From positions 620,001 through 684,000 of the forward strand of contig NZ_RAPF01000001.1 of NCBI RefSeq assembly GCF_003610805.1: a stretch of DNA of 64,000 nucleotides, in the 5' to 3' direction. Of the stretch, positions 7,356 through 14,901 are shown in pieces. The stretch's first letter is position 1; every line of letters starts with the position of its first letter. The notes under the pieces were generated by a model. That model searched no databases. It had not been told where the DNA came from and worked only from the letters and a program-made list of their open reading frames with translations. This DNA comes from Altericroceibacterium spongiae. Its GTDB lineage: Bacteria; Pseudomonadota; Alphaproteobacteria; Sphingomonadales; Sphingomonadaceae. The position numbers and the translations under genes are program-made.

Positions 7356-7775
7356 ATGAAGGAAAGCTTCCGCCAGTCCATAGCTTGGCTGCACAACTGG
7401 GCCGGACTGCTTGTCGGATGGGTGCTGTTCTTCGTCTTCTTCAACGGCACCTTCGGCTATGTAAACCATGAGGTCGACCGATGGATAATGCTAGAACGGC
7501 CCCCGACCTCGCAGGCGGTTCCCGCTGACTGGGCGCTTTTTGTCGCCGAAGCCTATATAATCAGGCAGGTACCGGTGCCCGACGATTTCGCGCCCGCAGC
7601 TCCGATGCTACCGCTCGTCTCGCTCATAGAACGCGCCGAAGCGCTGTCGGTCGGGCAATCCTTCAATCGGCTATCGGTCGATAATAGGCCGCGCCTGGGC
7701 AGAGCTGTGTTGCCTTACTGCCGCGGCCTACGACTTGCTTCCCTGCTCAACGCGCTGGCTATCGCCCCTCCGTAG
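7356..7775 (+). pseudogene. Truncated PepSY-associated membrane protein (siderophore-reductase-like)
   Basis: The start, MKESFRQSIAWLHNWAGLLV, with GWVLFFVFFNGTFGY, is the first membrane helix of PepSY_TM proteins, which sit next to TonB receptors and act as inner-membrane ferric-siderophore reductases or assembly factors. Full-length members run to about 370-500 residues with four helices; here the reading frame ends after 139 codons, the second half is unlike the family, and the 3' end abuts the end of the MocR gene. A deletion probably removed the rest. ATG 7356 has AAAGAGG upstream. The fec locus may therefore lack its reductase in this strain. Confidence 0.75.
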
Positions 7776-7802
7776 TCTCGCGCATGATTGGTCTTCCGCA
7801 TT

Positions 7803-9191
7803 TCAGACCAGACCGTGCGCCGCACTGCTGTCGGCAGAAAACTGCATGGCGGCAATGTCACGAAGCGTTTGTTCGAGAGCATCGCGCGAGCGAATGCCGC
7901 CGAGACACAGGCGGACGCCGGATGGTGCCACGGCATCGACAATCGGTCCGTCGGGCGGCGTCAGCGCGATAGAGGCTCGCAAGGCCCGCGCGCTCAGCCG
8001 TTCGGCGTCCAGCATCGGCATCGGCATCCAGACATGCAGGCTGCGCCCTGCCCCCGGCATCGCCATGGCATTGCCGAGAATCGACGCTGCCATCCGGGTT
8101 CTCGTTTCGCTTTCCGCGATCACATCGTCGGCGATCCTGTCCGCTGTTCCGTCCTGTTCCCACTGGCTGAAGACCAGGCCACTTAGTGAAGGCGGGCTGT
8201 AACCAAAAGCACGAACGCCCAACAGAAGCCGGTCGCGAACCTCCTCGTCATCGGGCGGCAACAGGAAGCCGAGCCGCAAACCGGGCGCAACCGCCTTGGA
8301 AACACCAGCGACCATCAACGTCCGTTCCGGCGCAAGATCGGCAAAACAATGCGGCGTCCCGGCATCGGCGAAGACGCGATAGGCATCGTCTTCTACGATC
8401 ATCAAGTCGTTGGCGCGGGTGACTTCAATGATTTCAGCCCGGCGCGCGGCATCGAGGGTTATCGTGGTCGGATTCTGCAAGGTCGGGATGGCGACAAGCA
8501 CTTTGGCGCCGGTCTCGTGGGCACAGCGGGCGAGTGCTTCGGGATCGATCCCGCGCTCATCCATGAAAACCCCCCGCAGGCGGTAGCCCGCATGATCGGC
8601 CAGTGTCCGGATGCCGGGATAGGTCGCGGCTTCGCACAGGATGGTGTCGCCGGGCCTCGCCAGCGCCGCGAAGGCGAGTGCAAGGCCATGCTGCCCGCCA
8701 TTGCACTGAATGACCCGATCCGTCGTCGCGCGCGTCACGCTATGACGGCGCTTCAACCAGGATGCCCCGGCCTCGCGGATGGAAGGCAAGCCTTCGGGCG
8801 GTGCATAGTTAACCGCAGCCGCGAGATCGGCGCGCTGGCGCACGCGGATCAGGCCCTCCCCAATCCAGCGCTCGGCGGGATCGAGCGGCGGTATATTGTG
8901 GGCCATGTCTAACGGACCGCTATCCTGCATCGAAGAGTGCGGTTTCGCACGGTCGGCGATGAACGTTCCGCGGCCGACATGGCTGGAAATGAACCCGCGC
9001 CGCTCCGCCTCGACATAGGCCCGGCTTACGGTACCGACGCTGAGCGACAGGCGGTACGCAAGCTCACGCTGCGGGGGTAGCCGATCGCCGGGCGTAAGAC
9101 GGCCTTCAAGTACATCGTTTTCCAGAGCGGAGACAATACGCTCGTACACCGGCGCGCTCCCCTTTGAAATATCCGGTTCCCAATCTTTCAT
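7803..9191 (-). CDS. MocR/PdxR-family transcriptional regulator (GntR wHTH + aminotransferase fold)
   Basis: A 462-residue fusion of a GntR-type winged helix (residues 10-80; PGDRLPPQRELAYRLSLSVG) and a fold-type I aminotransferase domain. PLP lysine Lys299 lies in VAGVSKAVAPGLRLGF and the supporting VEDDAYR is near 266-272. These proteins use PLP or an aminoacyl-PLP adduct as a signal and often control a divergent transporter gene; here the divergent neighbour is a LysE-type exporter. A perfect 28-bp palindrome lies in the shared promoter region. ATG 9191 is preferred; a GTG at 9203 would fall at the palindrome edge. Confidence 0.9.
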   Translation of the reverse strand: MKDWEPDISKGSAPVYERIVSALENDVLEGRLTPGDRLPPQRELAYRLSLSVGTVSRAYVEAERRGFISSHVGRGTFIADRAKPHSSMQDSGPLDMAHNIPPLDPAERWIGEGLIRVRQRADLAAAVNYAPPEGLPSIREAGASWLKRRHSVTRATTDRVIQCNGGQHGLALAFAALARPGDTILCEAATYPGIRTLADHAGYRLRGVFMDERGIDPEALARCAHETGAKVLVAIPTLQNPTTITLDAARRAEIIEVTRANDLMIVEDDAYRVFADAGTPHCFADLAPERTLMVAGVSKAVAPGLRLGFLLPPDDEEVRDRLLLGVRAFGYSPPSLSGLVFSQWEQDGTADRIADDVIAESETRTRMAASILGNAMAMPGAGRSLHVWMPMPMLDAERLSARALRASIALTPPDGPIVDAVAPSGVRLCLGGIRSRDALEQTLRDIAAMQFSADSSAAHGLV

Positions 9192-9202
9192 GGTCGTTCC
9201 CA

Positions 9203-9230
9203 CATGATATTGAACCGGTTCAATATCATG
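9203..9230. promoter_or_regulatory. Perfect 28-bp palindrome, likely MocR operator
   Basis: Half-site CATGATATTGAACC is followed directly by its exact reverse complement. It lies between the divergent regulator (start 9191) and exporter (start 9279). A further partial half-site, AGTTCAATAA, follows near 9241. Dimeric or tandem recognition by the MocR regulator is the simplest reading. Confidence 0.75.
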
Positions 9231-9278
9231 TTTGACTCATAGTTCAATAACGATCAATCAGCATCGCAGGAGAACATT

Positions 9279-9872
9279 ATGGATACTAGCCTGCTTGTCC
9301 CGCTTGCGCTGTACAGTTTTGTCTGTACGGCGACGCCCGGCCCCAACAACATTATGCTCGCCTCGTCGGGGCTGGTTTTCGGATTCCGGCGGACCATTCC
9401 GCATATTTTCGGAATCAACTTCGGCTGTGCCGTCATGCTGGTGCTTAGCGGACTGGGCCTGGGGACGCTATTCGAAGCATGGCCGGTTCTGCGCTGGGCC
9501 GTGCGCATTTTTGGCGCCGCCTATCTTGGCTGGCTGGCGGTGAAGCTGTGGCAATCGGAAGGCGTTGAACGCCGCGAGGGCGCGCATCCGCTGACTTTCT
9601 GGCAGGCTGCGGCCTTTCAATTCGTTAATCCCAAGGCCTGGGCCATCACCATGCCCGCCATTGCCAGTTTCACTGTGCCCGATCGCCCACTCGGCTTTCA
9701 AATTGGCGTTCTCGTCGCGGCATTTGCGCTAATTGGCCTGCCCTCTATTTCAACCTGGGCGGCAATGGGAGCAAGTGCACGCGAATTGCTAGAAAGCCGC
9801 AAAGGGATGATAATATTCGTGCGCGTGATGGCGCTTCTGACCGCGCTCACCGCCTTGCTGTTTCTGATTTGA
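9279..9872 (+). CDS. LysE/RhtB-family amino-acid exporter
   Basis: A 197-residue inner-membrane protein of the normal LysE length with about six membrane segments. The family signature near the N-terminus is present (CTATPGPNNIMLASSGLVFG), as is the mid-protein FQFVNPKAWAI segment. Such proteins export amino acids or derivatives. CAGGAGAACATT precedes ATG 9279. It is divergent from the MocR regulator across the 28-bp palindrome and is followed, in the same direction, by a 2OG dioxygenase of the isoleucine-hydroxylase family. That suggests export of a hydroxylated amino acid, which is inference. Confidence 0.9.
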   Translation: MDTSLLVPLALYSFVCTATPGPNNIMLASSGLVFGFRRTIPHIFGINFGCAVMLVLSGLGLGTLFEAWPVLRWAVRIFGAAYLGWLAVKLWQSEGVERREGAHPLTFWQAAAFQFVNPKAWAITMPAIASFTVPDRPLGFQIGVLVAAFALIGLPSISTWAAMGASARELLESRKGMIIFVRVMALLTALTALLFLI

Positions 9873-9883
9873 AGGAAAACGGG

Positions 9884-9958
9884 ATGAACGGGACGCAGAT
9901 ACATTCCGGAGCGAATGGGAGGCTGCTGAAGCCTTATGCTCATCTGTTTGCTTGTTGA
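9884..9958 (+). pseudogene. Short ORF, possible start of a broken gene
   Basis: AAGGAAAACGGG precedes an ATG opening a 24-codon frame, MNGTQIHSGANGRLLKPYAH plus four residues, right after the exporter gene. No known protein of this size is recognised. It could be the N-terminus of a gene whose remainder is the 49-codon ORF ending at 10133 in another frame. Confidence 0.25.
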
Positions 9959-9983
9959 TCGCCCTAATTGTATTGTTTCAATT

Positions 9984-10133
9984 ATGAATGCATTCTTACC
10001 TCCTTTTGTTCATCTTGGCGTGCTGAACCTGCACGCGCAGAAGTGTGATGATCTTTATACGGCGCATATCGCATTGGCGGGCCATGTCTGGCATTATGCA
10101 GACGCGAACAGGTATCGGGTCGACGAGACATGA
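9984..10133 (+). CDS. Small ORF overlapping the dioxygenase start (49 aa), unrecognised
   Basis: The frame ends at a TGA that overlaps the ATG of the next gene (ATGA at 10130-10133), an arrangement typical of translational coupling. The C-terminal part, with HIALAGHVWHYADANRYRVD, looks protein-like but matches no family I know. No clear ribosome-binding site precedes ATG 9984. It may be the tail of a larger gene broken upstream. Confidence 0.3.
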   Translation: MNAFLPPFVHLGVLNLHAQKCDDLYTAHIALAGHVWHYADANRYRVDET

Positions 10134-10846
10134 CTGTACAGCTCGCCAACTCCTTGGTTGAATGCACTATCCCAAACACTGCCCTGCTCCTGCCGCCGGG
10201 CAAGCTGGTCGATCCTGCTAATCCCGACTGGTGCACGCTTGCGTGGAGCTGGGACAATCTGCCACACGACATGTGGATGGCCGACGGTGGCACCTATCGT
10301 CGCAGACGCTACGCTGCCTTTCATGTTTCAGGCGATCAATGCAAATGCCTGTCGCATCGGCCACATTTTCAGGAACGCGATCACAATCCGCTCAATGGTG
10401 GTGTCGAAAGATGGTTTGCCCCGATGGCCGAAGTTCAAACCGAATTGCCGCTGTTTCAGAAGCTGATATTCGATACCGCATCCCTCATTGCATGCATGAG
10501 TGAGCGGAGTCCGCAAGCATGGATGGTTGAAGCACATCAATTCCGCATCGAGGCGTTGATGGGGCAGGCCGGTCTGCCCACGCCAGAGGGCATGCATCAT
10601 GACGGTCGCGAATGGGTGTTGATCCTGCTCATCGGCGGCAGCAATTACGCAGGTGGCGAGAGTCACGTCGAAAGTGTTTCCGGCGCTAGTCTTATTGAAC
10701 ACAGGCTTAGCCATCCCGGTGAAGCTCTGCTGCTAAATGACCGGAATGTCCGTCATGGTACGTCGCCTATCGAGGCCGTGATCCCGTATACCCCGGCTTG
10801 GCGGGATACGCTGGTCCTCACCTTTGCGCAGGCACAGAGAAATTGA
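10130..10846 (+). CDS. 2-oxoglutarate/Fe(II) dioxygenase, isoleucine 4-hydroxylase-like family
   Basis: A 238-residue protein of the 2OG-Fe_Oxy_2 family, whose studied members hydroxylate free aliphatic amino acids (L-isoleucine, leucine, methionine). The iron facial triad is visible as His156 and Asp158 (GMHHDGREWV) and His209 (NDRNVRHGTSPI); Arg225 (WRDTLVL) can bind 2-oxoglutarate. Length equals that of the Bacillus enzyme. The LysE-type exporter and MocR regulator upstream fit a module for making and exporting a hydroxy-amino acid. In Bacillus thuringiensis an isoleucine dioxygenase gene is likewise grouped with an amino-acid exporter gene. Substrate not determinable. Confidence 0.85.
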   Translation: MTVQLANSLVECTIPNTALLLPPGKLVDPANPDWCTLAWSWDNLPHDMWMADGGTYRRRRYAAFHVSGDQCKCLSHRPHFQERDHNPLNGGVERWFAPMAEVQTELPLFQKLIFDTASLIACMSERSPQAWMVEAHQFRIEALMGQAGLPTPEGMHHDGREWVLILLIGGSNYAGGESHVESVSGASLIEHRLSHPGEALLLNDRNVRHGTSPIEAVIPYTPAWRDTLVLTFAQAQRN

Positions 10847-10856
10847 GGAAACGGGA

Positions 10857-11405
10857 ATGGATAGCTTCTTCGTCGTAACCGGCGGTCCCGGGCCGGAAAA
10901 AGCACTCTGCTCGCTGCACTGGCCAAACAAGGCTTGCCGCACATGCCTGAAGCCGGACGGGTCGTGATCCGTGAGCAGAGTGCCGTGGACGGCTCTGCTA
11001 TGCCATGGAATAATCGCAATGTTTTTGCGGATAAGATGCTGGAGCAAGACCTGCGTTCCTATGAGGAAGCGCAGGCACAGGGCGGCATCGTATTCTTCGA
11101 CCGAGGCATTCCCGATATCATCGGCTACCGCATCTTGTGCGGGCTGGACACCCCCCGGCAATCTGGCGCAGGCATCCAGGGAGTGCCCTTACAATCGGCA
11201 TGTCTTCATCGCGCCGCCCTGGCAGGAGATTTACGCCAATGATGCCGAACGCAGGCAGGACTGGGCCGAAGCGGTGGCGACCCATGACGTAATGGTGCGT
11301 GTCTATGGGGAACTGGGATACACTCTGGTTTCCTGGCCTCGGGTGGCTCCGGACGATCGTGCGGCGTTTGTGCTGCGCTGGATCGGGAAGGAAGGGCAAG
11401 CCTGA
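10857..11405 (+). pseudogene. AAA-type P-loop ATPase with two compensating frameshifts
   Basis: The frame starts MDSFFVVTGGPG, the beginning of a P-loop, then loses one base at about 10890: the next frame gives GKSTLLAALAKQGLPHMPEA. That frame runs to about 11150, where a run of six C in the first frame (ACCCCCCGG) shifts it back; the C-terminal part (HVFIAPPWQEIYANDAERRQ and onward) ends at 11405. The whole resembles small predicted ATPases of about 180 residues (AAA_28 type). The first indel is inside the nucleotide-binding loop, so the gene product is dead unless these are sequencing errors. It starts 10 bases after the dioxygenase gene and may have belonged to that operon. Confidence 0.75.
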
Positions 11406-11720
11406 GGATTGAACATTTTCGAGAACCCGCTCTTTCAAGCAAAAGAGTGGAAGATCGCCCAGCACGTTAGAGCATGGTCAGTGGTCATGAGAATGCATGA
11501 TAAGCATTCCGGCAGATAGTTCATCATTCATTTCCTGGCATGCAGGCCGCATATCGTGAGGCAGTGCCTCCTGTCTCATGCCTCACAGACTTCAGGATCC
11601 GGGTGGTGCCAGATCCACACCGCTCGGAAACGCATAAAGAGTGCCACAGCTATGGACAATATCCAGTCGGCCGGACATGAACCCAGACTATCGCATATCA
11701 AAACGATATACCAATGCAGG
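11406..11720. other. Non-coding stretch after the broken ATPase gene
   Basis: About 315 bp with only short overlapping frames. A small inverted repeat, GAATGC/GCATTC, lies near 11493-11511. I see no gene, repeat element or RNA that I can support. Confidence 0.5.
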
Positions 11721-11990
11721 CTAGGATCTTCGCCTGGCACGGCACTGCGCCAGGTTCTGAGCCCCGGACCTAAGGCTAGAATGATTGAGCAACCACGCCT
11801 CTAGCCTTGGTGACGACCTTGCGAAGCATGGCAGCACCAGCAACATAAAACCGGTAGCAGGCAGCAGCGGAACGAAAATGCCTGCGAAGCCCATCTCCAC
11901 TAGCAATAGGCCCAGGGTCAGCCATCCCATCCGCGCAAACCGCCTACGCCGGAACAGGTTATCTGGAGAGCTGTCAGTCAATGTGCGCAT
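11721..11990 (-). pseudogene. DUF454 (YbaN-like) inner-membrane protein, C-terminus frameshifted
   Basis: Residues 20-65 follow the DUF454 pattern: MGWLTLGLLLVEMGFAGIFV, PLLPATGFMLLVLPCFARSS, then RLEAWLLNH. Family members are about 115-130 residues with two to three membrane helices. Here the frame turns to a basic tail and stops at 89 codons, while another frame from about 11780 reads LGPGLRTWRSAVPGED, the expected continuation. A single indel near 11780 is therefore likely. The stop of an upstream reading frame (TGA at 11980-11978) overlaps this start, as in an operon. Function of the family is unknown. Confidence 0.7.
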
Positions 11991-12115
11991 TGACGTGAGC
12001 CTGAGCCAGTGGAGAATGCAGCGTCGGAGCCACCGCTATGACAAGACAGGCAGTGATTGCAACGCCGGTAATGGCAGCGATGATTGGTGACAGGTGGCGA
12101 AGGCGGTGAGGAAGA
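11978..12115 (-). pseudogene. Fragment encoding a hydrophobic C-terminus, unassigned
   Basis: A minus-strand frame ending at 11978 reads SPIIAAITGVAITACLVIAV followed by APTLHSPLAQAHVNAHID and overlaps the start of the DUF454 gene. It looks like the end of a membrane protein, but the upstream part is not in frame and no start is seen within the T-rich sequence before it. Probably a remnant. Confidence 0.3.
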
Positions 12116-12171
12116 CAATGCGCTTGCCACAGCCATCATTTTTTAGCGCTGATAACCAATCAGCTTAAAAC

Positions 12172-12489
12172 CTAATCTTCCGGTGCGATATTGACTGTCA
12201 TGCCATCAAGTTCCTCACGCAATTCGATTTGACATCCCAGCCGTGAAAATTCAGTCCTGCTTTCGGAACTGTCCAGCAAATCATCTTCATCTTCGCTCAT
12301 TGACGGGAGCATCGATGAAAAGCCGGCATCGACATGAACATGGCAGGTGGCGCAGGAACAGCACCCGCCACACAAGGCAAGCATTTCATCGATGCCAGCA
12401 TCTCTGATCGTTTCCATCACACTCTTGCCGGGTTCGAGAGGCAAGCTTATGCGTTCACCCTCACGGGTTATGACAAATATTTCAGCCAT
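12172..12489 (-). CDS. [2Fe-2S] ferredoxin (putidaredoxin/adrenodoxin type)
   Basis: A 105-residue electron carrier. The cluster ligands follow the vertebrate-type pattern: C-x5-C-x2-C in [16 protein letters not shown] near residues 39-49, and the fourth cysteine in RLGCQI near residue 85. Such ferredoxins pass electrons from a flavin reductase to class I bacterial P450s. It is the last gene of the operon that begins with a P450 at 21566, so it is the likely partner of that enzyme; no ferredoxin reductase gene is in the window. It lies 66 bp after the sulfatase gene. The start at 12489 follows AGGAAGATAAACGGAACA. Confidence 0.93.
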   Translation of the reverse strand: MAEIFVITREGERISLPLEPGKSVMETIRDAGIDEMLALCGGCCSCATCHVHVDAGFSSMLPSMSEDEDDLLDSSESRTEFSRLGCQIELREELDGMTVNIAPED

Positions 12490-12555
12490 TGTTCCGTTTA
12501 TCTTCCTGAAACAGATTCAAAAAACTAAGAGAAATTTCTGAATTCGGAACAAGCC

Positions 12556-14847
12556 CTATTCAGGAAAATCGATGACAACCTGATTGATCGTTCCCGGATA
12601 GATGAATGGCGCTTCATAAGATGGACTCAATGTTGTTCCGTAATCGCGTCCGATCGTGGCACCGCCTTCGCTGACAAAAAGGAAGCCTGGTGTGCGCGGT
12701 ACCCTGCCTTGAGCTACGCTTTTCCCATCGATGCGCATATCTATGTCGGCCCCTTTGCCTTTACCGCCACCGTCATAATCGAAGACAATGGTGATTTTAT
12801 GCCGACCGGCGGAAAGAGGAGCAGAGGCAGTTACAGTGGTTTTGTCACGATCCTCGATGGAGGCATTGTAACGGAATACCGGCACCCCGTTCTCGATTAC
12901 CAGACCCCAGCCGCAAAGCCTGCTGCCTTGTGCAATGATGGCTCCATCGCCCTCACCTTCCGGCACCACTATATCCGCCGTTACAGTCCATGAGCGATTC
13001 ATGATGGTCGGGAAGCCATAGCGCGAATAACGGTGCGGGCTGTTACGAAAAACGAAATGACGCTGGCCGTTACTGATAAAAGGCCGCTCCACACGCTTTT
13101 CATTCGGCGACACACCGATGTCATACTGCTTTGCCGTTGCGGCATATTCGGATTTCAGCTCTTCAAGCTTTTCCGGGAAACGTTTTGACAAGTCTTTTGA
13201 CTGACTGAAGTCTTTCGAGAGATCGTAAAGCTCCCATTCAACAGGTGTACCTTCCGCAGGCGGAGCTTCCTTATCCCACGGCATAACCCGCGGCTTCGTC
13301 GAAGCCAGCCAGCCCTCATCATAAAAGGCGATATTGTCACGCAGTTCGAAATATTGCTGTTTATGTCGGCTATCTGCCTGAGGCTGGCGAAAACTATAGG
13401 CAAAGCTGGTGCCGGCAAGCGGCATCTGTTTGGCACCATTCACTTCCTCGGGCACTTCCACACCGGCTGCTTCATAAATGGTGGGGGCAATATCCGTAAC
13501 ATGGGTGAATTGCGATCTGACCTGCCCCTCCCCTGTGATGTGACCGGGCCAGGACACGACCAGACCATTGCGTACACCGCCCAGATGAGAGGCCACAGCC
13601 TTGCCCCACTGGAAAGGCGTATTCATCGACCAGGCCCAGCCGGCAGGATAATTATTCCACGAATACCGTGTACCGAAATCGTCAAGATGCGTTAGCTGAT
13701 CCTGAAGGTCGTCGGGCATCCTGTTCTTGCCCCGCGCAATTTCGTCCACAGTGCCTTGAGGAGACCCTTCAAGGCTACCGCCATTATCCCCTTCTATGAA
13801 GATGATAAGCGTGTTGTCGAACTCTCCATTTTCCTTCAACTGAGAGATGATTCTGCCAAACTGGTAGTCACTATAGGCGAGCTGTGCCGCGTAGACTTCC
13901 ATCATCCGGGCATAGACCTTCTTCTGGTCCGCATTGAGCGACGACCAGGCGGGAATTTCATCGGGACGCGGCGTCAATGCAGCACTTTGCGGAATGACGC
14001 CGAGTTTTTTCTGGCGGGCGAAGCTTTGTTCACGCATCTTGTCCCATCCCTGATCGAATTGCCCGCGGAATTTGGCAATCCATTCAGGCGGGGCCTGATG
14101 GGGAGAATGGGCAGAACCCGGCGCATAATACATCAGGAACGGCGTATCTGACCGGATCCCATGCTGCATATTGAGCCAGTCGATCGCACGATCGGCCATA
14201 TCCTTATCGAGAATATAATCCGGATCGTCCTGCGGTGCTTCCAGGCCATTGCGATTTTCGTAAAGCGCGGGTGCGAACTGGTTCGTAGCACCGCCGATAA
14301 AGCCATAAAAATAGCCGAAACCGAGTCCGTTGGGCCAATGATCGAACGGGCCAACCGAAGTTATTTCCCACAGCGGTGTATTGTGATGCTTGCCCAGCAT
14401 GGCCGTGTCATAACCATTCATGGACAAGACCTGCGCGAAAGTGGCCGCGGAATCCGGAATGACTGAATTATAACTGTCATGCGGAGACGCTTCCTCGCTG
14501 ATGACGCCAAAGCCGACCGAATGGGAATTGCGTCCGGTTAGCAGTGCAGCCCGCGTTGGAGAACACATCGCCGTATTGTTGTAGTTGTTATATCGCAGCC
14601 CGTTAGCCGCAAGCGTATCGAGATTTGGGGTCGGGATGGGACCGCCAAACGCGCTGCTCGCAGCGAACCCGACATCATCGGTCATAACCACAAGAATATT
14701 AGGCGCATCGGCAGGCGGCTTCGGGCGCGACGGATAGGCAGGTGCCTGTTCCTGACTAACCGCAGGGGTGGTCAGTAATCCGTTTGCCATCAGCGCAGCC
14801 GCTACGCTCATCGGGACGCCTAAATAATTCCGGATCTTCTTACCCAT
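12556..14847 (-). CDS. Secreted type I (formylglycine) sulfatase
   Basis: A 763-residue arylsulfatase-family enzyme that hydrolyses sulfate esters. After an N-terminal signal peptide (to about residue 32, TTPAVSQEQA) the metal-binding Asp57-Asp58 (VVMTDDVGF) and the signature Cys95-Ser-Pro-Thr-Arg99 (AMCSPTRAALLTGRNSH) are intact. Cys95 must be converted to formylglycine by a maturase not encoded here. Residues beyond about 600 form an extra beta-rich domain, giving the long 750-790 residue form of the family. GGAGG lies 7 bases before ATG 14847. Within the P450-MFS-kinase-receptor operon it probably desulfates the substrate in the periplasm or outside. The true substrate is unknown. Confidence 0.93.
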   Translation of the reverse strand: MGKKIRNYLGVPMSVAAALMANGLLTTPAVSQEQAPAYPSRPKPPADAPNILVVMTDDVGFAASSAFGGPIPTPNLDTLAANGLRYNNYNNTAMCSPTRAALLTGRNSHSVGFGVISEEASPHDSYNSVIPDSAATFAQVLSMNGYDTAMLGKHHNTPLWEITSVGPFDHWPNGLGFGYFYGFIGGATNQFAPALYENRNGLEAPQDDPDYILDKDMADRAIDWLNMQHGIRSDTPFLMYYAPGSAHSPHQAPPEWIAKFRGQFDQGWDKMREQSFARQKKLGVIPQSAALTPRPDEIPAWSSLNADQKKVYARMMEVYAAQLAYSDYQFGRIISQLKENGEFDNTLIIFIEGDNGGSLEGSPQGTVDEIARGKNRMPDDLQDQLTHLDDFGTRYSWNNYPAGWAWSMNTPFQWGKAVASHLGGVRNGLVVSWPGHITGEGQVRSQFTHVTDIAPTIYEAAGVEVPEEVNGAKQMPLAGTSFAYSFRQPQADSRHKQQYFELRDNIAFYDEGWLASTKPRVMPWDKEAPPAEGTPVEWELYDLSKDFSQSKDLSKRFPEKLEELKSEYAATAKQYDIGVSPNEKRVERPFISNGQRHFVFRNSPHRYSRYGFPTIMNRSWTVTADIVVPEGEGDGAIIAQGSRLCGWGLVIENGVPVFRYNASIEDRDKTTVTASAPLSAGRHKITIVFDYDGGGKGKGADIDMRIDGKSVAQGRVPRTPGFLFVSEGGATIGRDYGTTLSPSYEAPFIYPGTINQVVIDFPE

Positions 14848-14870
14848 CGCACCATCCTCCATCTTTATAT

Positions 14871-14891
14871 GTCGGGGGACATGCCCCCGAC
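14871..14891 (-). promoter_or_regulatory. Intercistronic hairpin between receptor and sulfatase genes
   Basis: GTCGGGGG and CCCCCGAC form an 8-bp GC-rich stem with a 5-base loop, 11 bases after the receptor stop and about 24 bases before the sulfatase start. On the minus strand no T-run follows, so a role in stabilising or processing the operon mRNA is more likely than termination. Confidence 0.5.
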
Positions 14892-14901
14892 TGTTTTATT
14901 G

